A stretch of 64,000 nt of DNA from assembly GCF_008085905.1 (NCBI RefSeq), contig NZ_VSFF01000013.1:344769-408768 (forward strand), given 5' to 3'. The notes below the pieces were generated by a model that worked only from the letters and a program-made list of their open reading frames with translations, was not told the DNA's origin and ran no database searches. The translations under genes and the position numbers were made by a program. Below are positions 7,961 to 16,420 of this stretch, piece after piece. The DNA is from Actinomadura syzygii. GTDB taxonomy: Bacteria; Actinomycetota; Actinomycetes; Streptosporangiales; Streptosporangiaceae. The first letter of the stretch is position 1; each line of letters begins with the position of its first letter.

Positions 7961-8893
7961 ATGTCCAACCTCTGCTGCACACCCGGCCGCGAGCCGGCGG
8001 ACACCCCGGCGACCACGGCCCCGCGGTCGGCCACGCCGCGCCACAAGCGCATGATCCCGCTTTCCGGCGGATCCTTCCTCATGGGCACCGACGACGAGGA
8101 GGGCTACCGGGCCGACGGGGAGGGACCGATCCGGGAGATCGAGCTGAGCCCCTTCCAGATCGAGGCGACCACGGTGACCAACAGCCAGTTCGCCGCATTC
8201 GTCAAGGCTACCGGCCATGTCACCGAGGCCGAGAGATTCGGGTTCTCCTTCATTTTCGAGGGTTTTCTCAGTGAGGAGAATGCGCGCGCTTCGCAGGTCG
8301 TTCACGCGGCTCCGTGGTGGCGTGCCGTAACGGGTGCTTTCTGGAAGCGGCCAGAAGGGCTCGGCTCGTCCATTACCTCCAGGCAGAACCATCCGGTCGT
8401 GCACGTTTCGTGGAACGACGCACAGGCGTACTGCGCCTGGTCGGGCACCCGGCTGCCCACCGAGGCGGAATGGGAGTACGCCGCGCGGGGCGGGCTGGAA
8501 CAGCGCCGCTACCCTTGGGGGGACGAGCTGACCCCGGGCGGACGGCACATGTGCAATGTCTGGCAGGGGGACTTCCCGAATCTCAACACCGGCGAGGACG
8601 GTTATCTCGGCACGGCGCCGGTGAAGTCCTACCGTCCCAATGGCTACGGTCTCTATAACGTCGCCGGGAACGTCTGGGAGTGGTGCGCCGACTGGTTCAG
8701 CGCCGAGTTCCACCGCACCGGGCCGCGCAGGGATCCGGTAGGCCCGCCCTGGGGCACGGCCCGGGTGATGCGCGGTGGTTCGCACATGTGCCACGCGTCG
8801 TACTGCAACCGCTATCGCGTCGCGGCCAGGTCATCCAACACGCCCGACAGTTCCGCGGGCAACATCGGCTTCCGTGTCGCCCGAGGGGCGTAA
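7961..8893 (+). CDS. formylglycine-generating enzyme (sulfatase-modifying factor)
   Basis: A 310-residue SUMF1/EgtB/PvdO-family oxidase that converts the CxPxR cysteine of sulfatases to C-alpha-formylglycine. The family fold is plain: IPLSGGSFLMGTDDEEGY at the start, HPVVHVSWNDAQAYCAWSG, RLPTEAEWEYAARGG, YNVAGNVWEWCADWF, and MRGGS at the end. The copper-binding redox pair is Cys277 and Cys282 (CHASYCNRYR), with the five-residue spacing of characterised bacterial enzymes. No signal peptide is seen, fitting action before Tat export of the folded sulfatase. Start ATG is nine bases after GGAGAG. It lies just downstream of its likely substrate gene. Confidence 0.95.
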   Translation: MSNLCCTPGREPADTPATTAPRSATPRHKRMIPLSGGSFLMGTDDEEGYRADGEGPIREIELSPFQIEATTVTNSQFAAFVKATGHVTEAERFGFSFIFEGFLSEENARASQVVHAAPWWRAVTGAFWKRPEGLGSSITSRQNHPVVHVSWNDAQAYCAWSGTRLPTEAEWEYAARGGLEQRRYPWGDELTPGGRHMCNVWQGDFPNLNTGEDGYLGTAPVKSYRPNGYGLYNVAGNVWEWCADWFSAEFHRTGPRRDPVGPPWGTARVMRGGSHMCHASYCNRYRVAARSSNTPDSSAGNIGFRVARGA

Positions 8894-9316
8894 GAGCGCG
8901 ACCTCCATGACCGCTCTGCATCGAAGCGACGCGGCTGGCCGACGAGGCGGGCGACAAAGCCGCGACCATCGCCACCGACCCGCGGCTTGAGCCGCAGCCG
9001 CCCCGCCGGATGTGCTGGCCCGCCGGCTACCTCGAACAGCACGCCCGCACCGAACGCGCCCGCATCTGCCCCCCGGCGACCTTCTGGCACGCGGCCGCGC
9101 GGGGGACGTCCGTACGCGTGCACGGTGTGGGAAGTGATCCTTCAGAGGAGCCGCTCGACCCGTCCAGGTCCGGGTCCGGGTCCGGGTTCACCAGAATGTG
9201 AGCGCCACCCGCGATGCCTCAAAAGGCTTCGAGTCGCGTGGGCGCGTTCGGCAGTAAAGGCTGGTGCGGGAAGCAACCCAGTGATGAAGCTCTCAATGCG
9301 CCGGGGGTGGCTGATG
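8894..9316. other. non-coding stretch with gene relics
   Basis: About 420 bp without an intact gene. A plus-strand stretch at about 8920-9135 has coding-like GC bias but no start and no family I recognise. Three tandem copies of GGTCCG lie near 9168-9186. Confidence 0.4.
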
Positions 9317-9354
9317 GGGCCCGTCCCTGATCTCGGTGGAGCGGAGACGGGCCC
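9317..9354 (-). terminator. terminator of the S1E protease gene
   Basis: Perfect 9-bp arms GGGCCCGTC/GACGGGCCC at 9317-9325 and 9346-9354, seven bases after the protease stop on the minus strand. Strong enough to act on both strands. Confidence 0.7.
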
Positions 9355-9361
9355 GGCGGGT

Positions 9362-10972
9362 TCAGCGGGGGCAGAAGGAGTTGACGTTGGCGTCGGCGCG
9401 CCGCCCCTCGGCGTCGAAGACCGACACCGAGACGTAGACGTCCTTGTCACGGCCGCACTTGCCGTTGATGCTGACGTGGTTCTCGTCGTAGTCGTTGATC
9501 CGGTTGGCCGATAGCGCGTTCGTACTGACCTGGACCTGGTCGGGGTCGGTGCCGCCGTCCCAGTACAGCTCGCAGAAGAAGGAGGAGTACGGCTCGCCGT
9601 CGGGTCCGGGCGGCCCGCTGACGGTGTCGCAGGAGAACGCGGTGATGAACGGGGCGGGGAAGGAGGGCGGTTGGCCGGGCAGCAGGAGTCGGACATTGAG
9701 GTCGAGCTGGGTCTGGTTGATGGGCTGGTAACCGGAGGTGGCCAGGGGTGGTTGACCGCAGGCCGAGGTTGAGACGGTGCCCTGCGCCTGGCCGGTGATC
9801 GGGTCGAACACCGGGCCGCCCGAGTCGCCGGCGGCGCTGCAGAAGCCCACGTCGTTGAGGTTGCGGATGGTCACCACGTCGCCCGGGGCCTCTTCGAACT
9901 CGGCGGGTCGGTCCCGGTCGATTCTGACCAGCGGGCCGCAGCGGTATTGGGACGTGTTCCCGAAGCTGCACAGTATGTCGTTGATCCTGGCCGCCTGTGA
10001 CCCCAGGACCGCGATGTTGCCGAAGTTGGTCCGCACCAGCGGCTGCGGCTGCGGGACGACCCCGCCGAGGATCGGGGCGACCTGGACGAATGCCTGGTCC
10101 CGCAGGCGCCTGGGGCTGATGGGATTGAAGGACTGGAAGGTGGACCGGACGGTGTTGCCGACCGCCTGGCCGCCGATGGTGATCAGGTCGCCGGCGAGGG
10201 TGCAGTGTCCGGCTGTGACGAACCCGGTGGGGCCACCGACGAGGGGCCTGACGCCGAATCCCACGGTGCAGCCGCCGCGTCGGCTCCGGAACCCGTCGCC
10301 GCCGACCACGTCGGCGGTCAGCTTGGCCGACCCCGGGCTCTTTTCGTAGGTCACCAGGTCGGCGGACACGCCGGCGCCGGCGACCCACCGGGTGGCCGCA
10401 CGCCGCGCACCGGGCGCCGCCGAGACCACCAGCCGGTTGCGCGCCGGGTCGATGTACCAACCGTGCACGGCTTTGCCGGGCAGCTTGCCGGCGCGGGCGC
10501 GCAGCTTGAGCCGGGCCATCTCCAGCTCTCCGCGGGAGTGGGCGACCGGCGTGGGAGTGGCGCCCGCGGCGCGGACCGCCGGGGCGACGCGCTGGTCGGT
10601 GACCGCGACCATCAGCGCCGAGGCGTCGGCGCTCAGCCAGGAGCCCACGAAATACCGTCCGGCAGCGCGGCGGGCCCGTGACTCGACGGCGTCGGCGGCG
10701 TGCTGGCGGCCGAGCCGGGTGATCGCCTGGGCGCGGGTCAGGTGCATGTCCCGCTGCATCGCCTCGATCACCTTCGGCGACGACCGCGCCGTCTTCTCGC
10801 CCACCCCGGGCGTCGGCGTCAACAGGACCGGCCCCGCCGCCAAGCCCGGTGCGGGATCGGGTTCGGCGGCCGCGGGACGGGCCGGAGCACCGGCCACGAC
10901 CAGCGCTGCAAGCAGCATGCACGACGCCACCAACAGGGCCGAAAAGCAGGAACGGACCAGCGATGTTCGCAT
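9362..10972 (-). CDS. secreted trypsin-like serine protease, S1E/streptogrisin-like, with extra C-terminal domain
   Basis: A 536-residue pre-pro-protease. Residues 1-38 are a Sec signal (MRTSLVRSCFSALLVASCML, then an AGAPARPAAA cleavage region). Residues 40-220 form a propeptide of the alpha-lytic/streptogrisin type. The catalytic residues are His256 (FVTAGHC), probable Asp292 (LRDQAFVQV) and Ser384 (GDSGGP). After about residue 440 comes an extra 95-residue beta-rich domain with several cysteines and a Cys two residues from the end; this is longer than classical streptogrisins and may bind a substrate or the wall. Start ATG 10972 has GAGG six bases upstream. The frame stays open far upstream, but that part has no family match and mixed codon use. 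Confidence 0.9.
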   Translation of the reverse strand: MRTSLVRSCFSALLVASCMLLAALVVAGAPARPAAAEPDPAPGLAAGPVLLTPTPGVGEKTARSSPKVIEAMQRDMHLTRAQAITRLGRQHAADAVESRARRAAGRYFVGSWLSADASALMVAVTDQRVAPAVRAAGATPTPVAHSRGELEMARLKLRARAGKLPGKAVHGWYIDPARNRLVVSAAPGARRAATRWVAGAGVSADLVTYEKSPGSAKLTADVVGGDGFRSRRGGCTVGFGVRPLVGGPTGFVTAGHCTLAGDLITIGGQAVGNTVRSTFQSFNPISPRRLRDQAFVQVAPILGGVVPQPQPLVRTNFGNIAVLGSQAARINDILCSFGNTSQYRCGPLVRIDRDRPAEFEEAPGDVVTIRNLNDVGFCSAAGDSGGPVFDPITGQAQGTVSTSACGQPPLATSGYQPINQTQLDLNVRLLLPGQPPSFPAPFITAFSCDTVSGPPGPDGEPYSSFFCELYWDGGTDPDQVQVSTNALSANRINDYDENHVSINGKCGRDKDVYVSVSVFDAEGRRADANVNSFCPR

Positions 10973-11079
10973 GGGATACCTCGAAATCCAGCCGACATCT
11001 CTCGAACTGTGGGTATTCGCCGGTCCGGCACCGCCCGGATGAGCCTTCCGCCGACGTGGCCGAGACCGGCCGCGCAGAC

Positions 11080-11175
11080 GCACGTCGGCCCCGCGTACAG
11101 GCACGGGAGCACGACACCCTGGGGGCTCATCAGTCTCCGTTAACGAGACCATCCCCCGCGTGCGCGGGCAGCACC
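11080..11175 (-). CRISPR. decayed type I-E-like CRISPR remnant (repeat, 32-nt spacer, degenerate repeat)
   Basis: On the minus strand, 11145-11175 reads GGTGCTGCCCGCGCACGCGG then GGGATGGTCTC. This is close to the actinobacterial I-E repeat, which starts GTGCTCCCCGCG and ends GGGGATGGTCCC. Exactly 32 nt further (11113-11144, a typical I-E spacer length) is a second, worn copy at 11080-11112 beginning GTGCTCCCG and containing GTACGCGGGG. A still weaker match begins near 11209 at the same spacing. No I-E cas gene is in the window. This repeat is unrelated to the I-C array at the right end. Confidence 0.6.
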
Positions 11176-11312
11176 TGTTGATCCACAAGAACGCAGGCTT
11201 GTGCTGTTGGGCATGTTCCCAGCCGTGCGCCTTGTTGCCGTGCGGGCCGATGACCCGCGTGGCATCCTGGGCGACCCCGAATCCACGGCCGCCGAAGGGG
11301 ACACCGTTGCGC

Positions 11313-11597
11313 ATGGACAGCACGTGGGGCGTCATCGCCGGACTCGTGACCTGGCTCGACACCCGCAGCACTGCCAGCGGCGACACCGCGCGGATGCTCC
11401 GCGCCCTCAAGCTGTGCGAGGAACTCGGCGAGGTCGCCGAAGCCCTGGAGCACGTCACCGGCACCGCCCCATCGGGACGGTTCACCTGGCAGGACGTCCA
11501 CGCCGAACTCTGCGACGTCATCGTCACCGGCATGGTCGCCATCGCCTCGCTCTCGTCGTCCTCCAGCCGATCAGCCCGAAGACAAGCACCGGCGTAG
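11313..11597 (+). CDS. MazG-like protein, C-terminus probably altered
   Basis: A 94-residue protein with the all-alpha NTP pyrophosphatase helix pattern of actinobacterial MazG-like proteins: MLRALKLCEELGEVAEALEH, with the EExxE metal motif, then WQDVHAELCDVIVTGMVAIA supplying the ExxD pair. After about residue 80 the sequence turns into a low-complexity serine run, unlike the family, which suggests a frameshift or junction near 11545. Start ATG 11313 is favoured because the family begins there; GAAGGGG lies about 13 bases upstream. It may clean up non-canonical nucleotides, or be inactive. The next DNA is an integrase relic, so this is the edge of an old insertion. Confidence 0.55.
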   Translation: MDSTWGVIAGLVTWLDTRSTASGDTARMLRALKLCEELGEVAEALEHVTGTAPSGRFTWQDVHAELCDVIVTGMVAIASLSSSSSRSARRQAPA

Positions 11598-11633
11598 ACC
11601 CTTGAGGCCCACGCAGAGCGTCCAGCCAGAGTC

Positions 11634-12115
11634 GTGACGCGCACGACGCCAGCCGCGTCCTTGGCGAGGCCGACCGACCATCCACATGTCCAGCGCGGCA
11701 CGCACGTCGGTGCGGCGCGGTGCAAAACGTCCGACGGTCGTCCGCCTGATGGGCAGGGGGCCTGCCTGCAACTCCACGCGAAGACCGAGGCGGGCTGGCG
11801 GGTGATCGCCCGGTTGGACGAGGCGGCGTTCGACTGGGTGACGACGCACACCTTCTGCAAGACCGTGGCTACCCGGCTCGACGACGCCGGGCTGAGCGCC
11901 CGCGCAATTGCCGACCACCTCGGGGACGCCAGACCGAGCATGACGCAGGACATGTACATGGGGCGCAACGTGGCGGCCCCGCCCAGGCGGTCCAGAGCCT
12001 CAGGGAGCTCAGGCGTAAACCAGGCACGCAACACAAAAGCCGCCGACCAGAACATGTCTGGCCAGCGGCTTTGCGAACGGTGGAGGTGGCGGGAATCGAA
12101 CCCGCGTCCTTCCAG
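11634..12115 (+). pseudogene. C-terminal remnant of a phage-type tyrosine integrase
   Basis: The core catalytic block is readable: HTKTEAGW-like HAKTEAGWRVIA, then THTFCKTVATRLDDAGLSAR, IADHLGDARPSMTQDMYMGR, giving the second Arg/Lys box, His and the nucleophile Tyr. The preceding beta strands (TVVRLMGRG) are in another frame, so there is a frameshift near 11760. The N-terminal arm-binding domain is missing. The relic runs straight into a tRNA/tmRNA 3'-end-like sequence, as expected for an integrase gene beside its attachment site. Confidence 0.7.
12079..12112 (-). other. tRNA/tmRNA 3'-end fragment, probable attachment site
   Basis: On the minus strand a perfect T-arm (GCGGG, loop TTCGATT, CCCGC) is followed by CACCTCCAC, the 3' acceptor strand. 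The wording matches actinobacterial ssrA ends, a common integration target. The rest of the RNA gene is not present upstream, so this is the fragment duplicated by integration (att) and not a functional RNA. Confidence 0.55.
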
Positions 12116-12583
12116 ACGCCATGATCGGCTGTTGTTGGTTACTGTTGATAGATGCGGCGTGACCAGCATCGCGAGTAAATGTGCCCGTTGGCAGTCGTTG
12201 ATCAACACGGACTGTTCGTGGTCGTATTCTGGGCTTAAAGTGGACGCATCCCGCCAACTCGACGAGTCGATTTCGTTTCCTTCCGGCGCAAACGGCACCG
12301 GGCCCGCGGAGACCCGCCGCCACACGCTGCCGCCCCTCCTCCTCCGGGGAAGACGCCAGACGAGAAGGCCGCCCCTTCGCAGGAGGCGGCGCCTTCGGAC
12401 CCCGCCTCGTCCGAGCCCACGTGCGCGTGGTGGGAGTGGATTGATTGAGTACCGCACAGGGGGCTTGGGAACGACCGGCGGGCGGGCTGGGCAACGCCCA
12501 CGCCGCTGTGGCGTTGATCTCAACTGCTCATCAGTGGCCTGTGCGGGTGTCCGGGGTCCCTTTACGGGGGAGGCGCTCTGGGG
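12116..12583. other. intergenic stretch, no intact gene
   Basis: About 470 bp between the att fragment and an NB-ARC relic. One plus-strand frame ending at about 12450 has coding-like bias and a Pro/Ala/Glu-rich tail ending TCAWWEWID, but it lacks a start. No family assigned. Confidence 0.35.
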
Positions 12584-13443
12584 GTGGGTGACCGGTCTGT
12601 GGCATTTGGCGGCGGGGTAGTGGCGCGGATGTCGATGATGGCGGTCATGACGAGGCAGGGTGGGCACGGCCGCAGGGCGGTCGAGTTGGCAGGACTCGCC
12701 CGCTGGTTCATGACCGGCCGCGGTGACGGGCACCGGGACAGCGAGGTCTCCCAAGAGGCCACCGGCTCCCGCGATACGTACCAGTCGGGCCGGGATCAGC
12801 ATGTGCACCACCATTACGCGCAGCCTCCCGAACGCGGTGGCGTGGCCGGGTCGGGTGAGGTGGTGTCGTTGCCGGCGACGCCGTTTCTGGTGAGCCGTCA
12901 GGCCGAGACGGACCGGCTGCTGGAAGTGCTGGCCCCCGGTTCGGCCGACGCTGCCGCGACCGCGGCGGTGTCGGGGGCTGGGGTGCCTGCTGGTGGTGTG
13001 GTGGTGGTGTCGGCGGTGCAGGGGCTGGGGGATCGGCAAGACCGCGCTGGCTCTGCACGCCGCGCACCAGGCGGTGGCGCGCGGCTGGTTCACCGGTAGG
13101 GCGCTGTGGGTGGAGATGCGCGGCTACAACCCGGCCGGAACGAGGAGCTGCGTCCAGGCGATCGAGATCCTGTTGCGCGCCCTGGGTGTGGCCGATGAGG
13201 AACTGCCGGCGACCTTTGAGGAGCAGGTGGGCTGTGTCAGGCGGAGTTGGCCCGCCGCGCCGGGCGGGGCGAACGCGTGCTGATCGTTGCCGACTTTTCC
13301 TCGGACGCCGGACAGGTGCGGGCGCTGGTGCCGGGCGGGCGCACCGGCTGCTGGTGACCTCGCGGGACACCTTGACCGGGCTGGACGCCCGGCTGCCGGA
13401 TGTGGATGGTCTGGCCCCGGCCGCGGCGGTCGAGCCTGGCTAG
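12584..13443 (+). pseudogene. frameshifted NB-ARC ATPase gene remnant
   Basis: The N-terminal part reads continuously to GGVVVVSAVQGLG. The Walker A motif continues in another frame as GIGKTALALHAAHQAV, then GRALWVEMRGYNP. At least two more frame changes follow (ARRAGRGERVLIVADFSS, then VTSRDTLTGL, the sensor/RNBS-B region). It stops before the winged-helix and repeat domains. The start resembles actinomycete NB-ARC proteins with a DTYQSGRDQHVHHHY segment before the ATPase. Such proteins are STAND signalling switches; this copy cannot be functional. Confidence 0.75.
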
Positions 13444-13463
13444 CCGACTCCCCATACCCTATG

Positions 13464-13474
13464 TAAGATTCTTA
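13464..13474 (+). promoter_or_regulatory. palindrome and -10 element overlapping the padR start
   Basis: TAAGATTCTTA is a perfect palindrome around a central T, set inside ATGT...CTAT like PadR sites. TAAGAT (13464-13469) is a good -10 nine bases before the ATG at 13478, suggesting a leaderless, autoregulated transcript. Confidence 0.5.
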
Positions 13475-13477
13475 TCT

Positions 13478-13816
13478 ATGGGTGAGGTGAGAGTCACGGT
13501 CGCTGTAGCCACTGTGCTGCGCGTCTTCCTCGACGACGTCGCGCAGCCACGCTACGGCTACGAGCTGATGCAAATGACCGGGTTCCCCAGCGGAAAGCTC
13601 TACCCGCTGCTCGCCAGGCTTGAGCGGGCGGGCTGGCTCACCAAGGAGATCGAAAACGTCGAACCGGCTGTGGCGGGCCGTCCCGCCCGCCGCATGTACC
13701 GGCTCAGCGAGGAAGGGACGCAGGCGGCCCGTTACGAGATGGCCATGCTCAACGAACAACTCCGGCCCTCCGAGTCGGTCACACCCCGGCTGCGACCCGA
13801 AGGCGGGCGAGCATGA
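13478..13816 (+). CDS. PadR family transcriptional regulator
   Basis: A 112-residue winged-helix regulator. The family signature is visible: VLRVFLDDVAQPRYGYELMQ, GFPSGKLYPLLARLERAGWL (recognition helix) and the wing RPARRMYRLSEEGTQAARYE. It lacks the long C-terminal coiled coil of PadR-s1 members and so is the short type. The start at 13478 sits directly behind a -10-like palindrome with no Shine-Dalgarno, consistent with leaderless translation. Its stop overlaps the start of the next gene (ATGA), so it is cotranscribed with, and probably controls, the membrane protein that follows. Confidence 0.88.
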   Translation: MGEVRVTVAVATVLRVFLDDVAQPRYGYELMQMTGFPSGKLYPLLARLERAGWLTKEIENVEPAVAGRPARRMYRLSEEGTQAARYEMAMLNEQLRPSESVTPRLRPEGGRA

Positions 13817-14814
13817 CGGTGCTCTGGACAGCCCTGTTGTCGAGCGTTGGCGTGCTGGCAGCCGGCGTCGTCGTCAGCGCGCTGCGAGACGAGGTCCGCG
13901 GACGCCTGGATCAACTTCCACATGCACTACTTCGACTTGCGGGGCATCGCCTGCCGCATGACGTCCGAAACGACCTGATGGAGGAGTGGCAAGCCGAACT
14001 CGGCGCCATCCTCACTCCAGCCACCGGACTCCCGATCACTCGTTTAGTCGTGGGCACCCGGTACTCGCTAGGACTGCTGAGGACGGGCCCCAAGGTGGCG
14101 GGCGAACTCACCGGCGGCACCTCTTCTGGGCTGCCGCTTCGCGCCCGGCTGTATGTGGGTGGTGTGGTCGCCTCGGCCGCTACCGCGATCGGCACCTCAT
14201 CGATCGGTGCCTCCTGGCAGACCGTGGCCTCGCTGGCGGCGTTGTTCCTGGTCAGCGAGTCCTTCGCCAGGCTCAACTTCGGACACATCAGCTTCTCGCC
14301 TGGGTCCGCCGCGGGCCTTGCCTCCGTGGTCCTGCTCGGCCCGGCGGGGGCCGCCCTTGTGGGCGCCACCGCCACAATCAGCGGGCAGCGGATGTTCGCG
14401 CCCGTGAAACGGCTGTTCAACGGTGCTCAATTCGCCCTGAGCGGGTACGCAGCCAGCGTCGCGTTTCGAACACTGCACAACGCCTCGTATCCGCTTGGTC
14501 GGCCGACATGGCTGGAGCACGCCATCGGCCCCTTTCTCGGCGCGCTGGCCATTTTCGTGTCGGTCAACCTGCTGCTGGTGGCGGGGATCCTGCTACTCAG
14601 CCGGCAGGTTACCTGGCGGGATCTGCCCCGCGGGAGCGGCTACCTGATAGCCGGCGTCCTCGGCGACGGCATGACCGGCCTGCTGATCGCCGGATTGTGG
14701 GACAGCATCGGCGCGTTCTCCGCTCCCGTAGTGCTGCTTCCGCTGGTGATTTCGCACTGGGCGATCGCCCGGACTCACCGGAAGCATCGAACGCAGACCG
14801 GTGGGTCTTTCTGA
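13813..14814 (+). CDS. polytopic membrane protein, cotranscribed with padR
   Basis: A 333-residue membrane protein. Residues 1-22 are a first helix followed by a cytoplasmic, charged segment (HALLRLAGHRLPHDVRNDLM EEWQAEL region, residues 38-60). From residue 110 on there are about eight hydrophobic helices. The second part resembles the multi-helix sensory region found before HD or GGDEF domains in actinobacteria (RARLYVGGVV, ESFARLNFGHISFSPGSAAG, LFNGAQFALSGYAASVAF), but no output domain follows. It overlaps padR by 4 bp. A role in sensing or transport at the membrane is inference. Confidence 0.7.
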   Translation: MTVLWTALLSSVGVLAAGVVVSALRDEVRGRLDQLPHALLRLAGHRLPHDVRNDLMEEWQAELGAILTPATGLPITRLVVGTRYSLGLLRTGPKVAGELTGGTSSGLPLRARLYVGGVVASAATAIGTSSIGASWQTVASLAALFLVSESFARLNFGHISFSPGSAAGLASVVLLGPAGAALVGATATISGQRMFAPVKRLFNGAQFALSGYAASVAFRTLHNASYPLGRPTWLEHAIGPFLGALAIFVSVNLLLVAGILLLSRQVTWRDLPRGSGYLIAGVLGDGMTGLLIAGLWDSIGAFSAPVVLLPLVISHWAIARTHRKHRTQTGGSF

Positions 14815-15041
14815 TCGGAATCGGCCCACTGGCTGCTCCACCGGACGCGCCGCTCAACTGAAGTATCACACACGGCAACAGTCCGATTCGGCGCCCTTGC
14901 CCCAATCTGAAAGTCAGAGGCTAAACGTCAAGCTAAGCAGGCGCCGACTCCACCGCTCCACTCAGCCAAATCCACCCAAATCTCCCAAGTACTACGACTT
15001 TCCCCCGCTAGTTCAGAAGAATTCGAAGGCAGTCGATCACC

Positions 15042-15248
15042 TTGACCATCCACCAGGCCGACCCCATCACTCCCCGGCCGGATCGAGTGGAGAAGCCCAC
15101 CGAGGTCACCCTCAACGCGGTGATCTTCCGCAACCCCGACGCCGACCTGACCACCGCTGGCCGCTACCTCAACATCGCCGCCCGGATCCTCGGCGCGATC
15201 CTGCTGGGCCTGACCATCCTGGCCATCCGCAACCAGGTCAAACGCTGA
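15042..15248 (+). CDS. small single-span membrane protein (tentative)
   Basis: A 68-residue frame with TTG start and good codon bias. The first 45 residues are soluble and Pro/Asp-rich. Residues 46-62 (AARILGAILLGLTILAI) form one membrane helix, followed by basic RNQVKR inside. A GAAGG lies 12 bases upstream, rather far. No family recognised. Confidence 0.4.
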   Translation: MTIHQADPITPRPDRVEKPTEVTLNAVIFRNPDADLTTAGRYLNIAARILGAILLGLTILAIRNQVKR

Positions 15249-15923
15249 CCCCCCGCGTCCCGTCTGCAGGAGGTGGATCACCCGCGCGAACCGGTCACGG
15301 GCCTGGCAGGCATGCCCCCCGCCGTCGCCTCCGATGCCTACCAGACGGCCTCCACGGCGCCGCCCCCGTAGAAGCCGCCGCTGCTGTGGCGTCCAGTCGG
15401 GCAAGGTAGTGCGTACCTTGGCAGTCGCCCGGGCACGCCGAGTGGCTACTGCTCCCGGCAGTGATCACCTGGCGTTCCGAGCACCACGTGTGTCACACCC
15501 GCTTCGATCACTTCGAGTTTCCAAGTGAAGCGACCTGGCGACCTCGACGACCGGCTCGGCGGATCACCGGAAACGACAACTCTTTGTGCGCGTCCAGCAG
15601 TGCGGGCGTCAGCCTGGTCTCGGCGTACTAGTGCAGCGTGGCTGGCGGCCGCCGGCGGTCCCTCTGCTCGCTCCGGAGCTCGCGCCGGCCCTGCTGTACT
15701 TGCTGTTGGCTCCCGCCATCGCCATCGTCCTGATGCTCTTCCTGGCCTGGCCGCCGTACTGGCCTTCGAGGTCTCGGCCCGCTGCGGCAGTCACTTGCAG
15801 AGCCTGCGCCTGAGCGAGCTCGAATCGGTGGCCGCTCCTCTTCCCTGCGACCACTATCGGTTGTACGCAGCTACTTTGAGTAGTTGATTGGTGTCCAATC
15901 TCCGCCGAAGGGGGGCAAGTGTC
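15249..15923. other. intergenic stretch without a recognisable gene
   Basis: About 675 bp. A hydrophobic frame near 15640-15770 (LLYLLLAPAIAIVLMLFLAW) may be a remnant of a membrane protein but has no clear start or flanks. Nothing else can be supported. Confidence 0.4.
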
Positions 15924-16149
15924 GTGAGGAAGCTTCCGATCGCGGCCGTGCTGGCCGCTGCGGCCACCGCGGGCGTGCTGGCCATCTCGCCAGGTGTGTC
16001 TTTCGGCTGCGACCACCGCTACGCCGACGGGTGTCTCCCGGGCGGAATGCCTGGTCGACGGCGGTCGTCTCGGTGTCGTCACCGTAAACGGCGTTGACGT
16101 GCCGATCTGCCATGGCGGGGTCTTCGACGGCCAGTTCATCGATGCGTGA
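15924..16149 (+). pseudogene. small secreted Cys-Gly-Gly protein, frameshifted copy
   Basis: A GTG start after GAAGGGGGG opens a signal peptide (VRKLPIAAVLAAAATAGVLA). One base too many then shifts the frame near 16030. The second frame carries the conserved domain: GVSRAECLVDGGRLG, then PICHGGVFDGQFIDA and stop. That domain is shared with the proteins at 18160 and 21437 (C-x3-GG ... C-x-GG-x-[FY]-[DN]-G). A sequencing error would restore a 74-residue product. Confidence 0.6.
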
Positions 16150-16163
16150 AGCGCAGGCGCCTA

Positions 16164-16360
16164 GGTCGTGTCCTGAGCAGTGAAGCCATTCGTTGATGAC
16201 GGTCGTCTCAAGGACGGTCTGGCACTGGACGCCGAGTTCGTCGTATCCGGTGGCCACGACCGGGTGCCGCTTGAGTCGGTTGATGCCGCATTCGACGGCG
16301 TGGCGACCGCGGTAGACGACCGGGTCGAAAACCGGTGGGCGGCCACCGCGGCCGCCTCTG
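16164..16360 (-). pseudogene. C-terminal fragment of an IS5-type transposase
   Basis: The minus strand reads GGRPPVFDPVVYRGRHAVEC, then GINRLKRHPVVATGYDELGV, the DDE-domain end of IS5-family transposases (GRPPVFD...R...ER.INRLK motif). It ends at a possible IS terminus near 16164 (AGGACACGACCTAG). The N-terminal part is missing, so it is a dead remnant. Confidence 0.65.
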
Positions 16361-16420
16361 CCCTACCGCGATGGCGCGGGTGCATGCGGATAACCGTGTT
16401 CGAGGATGGGCCCGGCGCGG

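Noticed and set aside
7115..8794. Long minus-strand frame antisense to the sulfatase and FGE genes
   Set aside because: It is a GC-skew shadow: Gly/Val/Arg-rich, no domain, and both real genes are on the plus strand.
12079..12450. Complete tmRNA gene on the minus strand
   Set aside because: Only the T-arm and 3' acceptor strand match. No tag reading frame or 5' tmRNA end is found upstream.
10973..13093. Open frame on the minus strand extending the protease gene far upstream to 13093
   Set aside because: The signal peptide start with a ribosome site is at 10972. The upstream part crosses a CRISPR remnant, an integrase relic and an NB-ARC relic on the other strand and has no family match.
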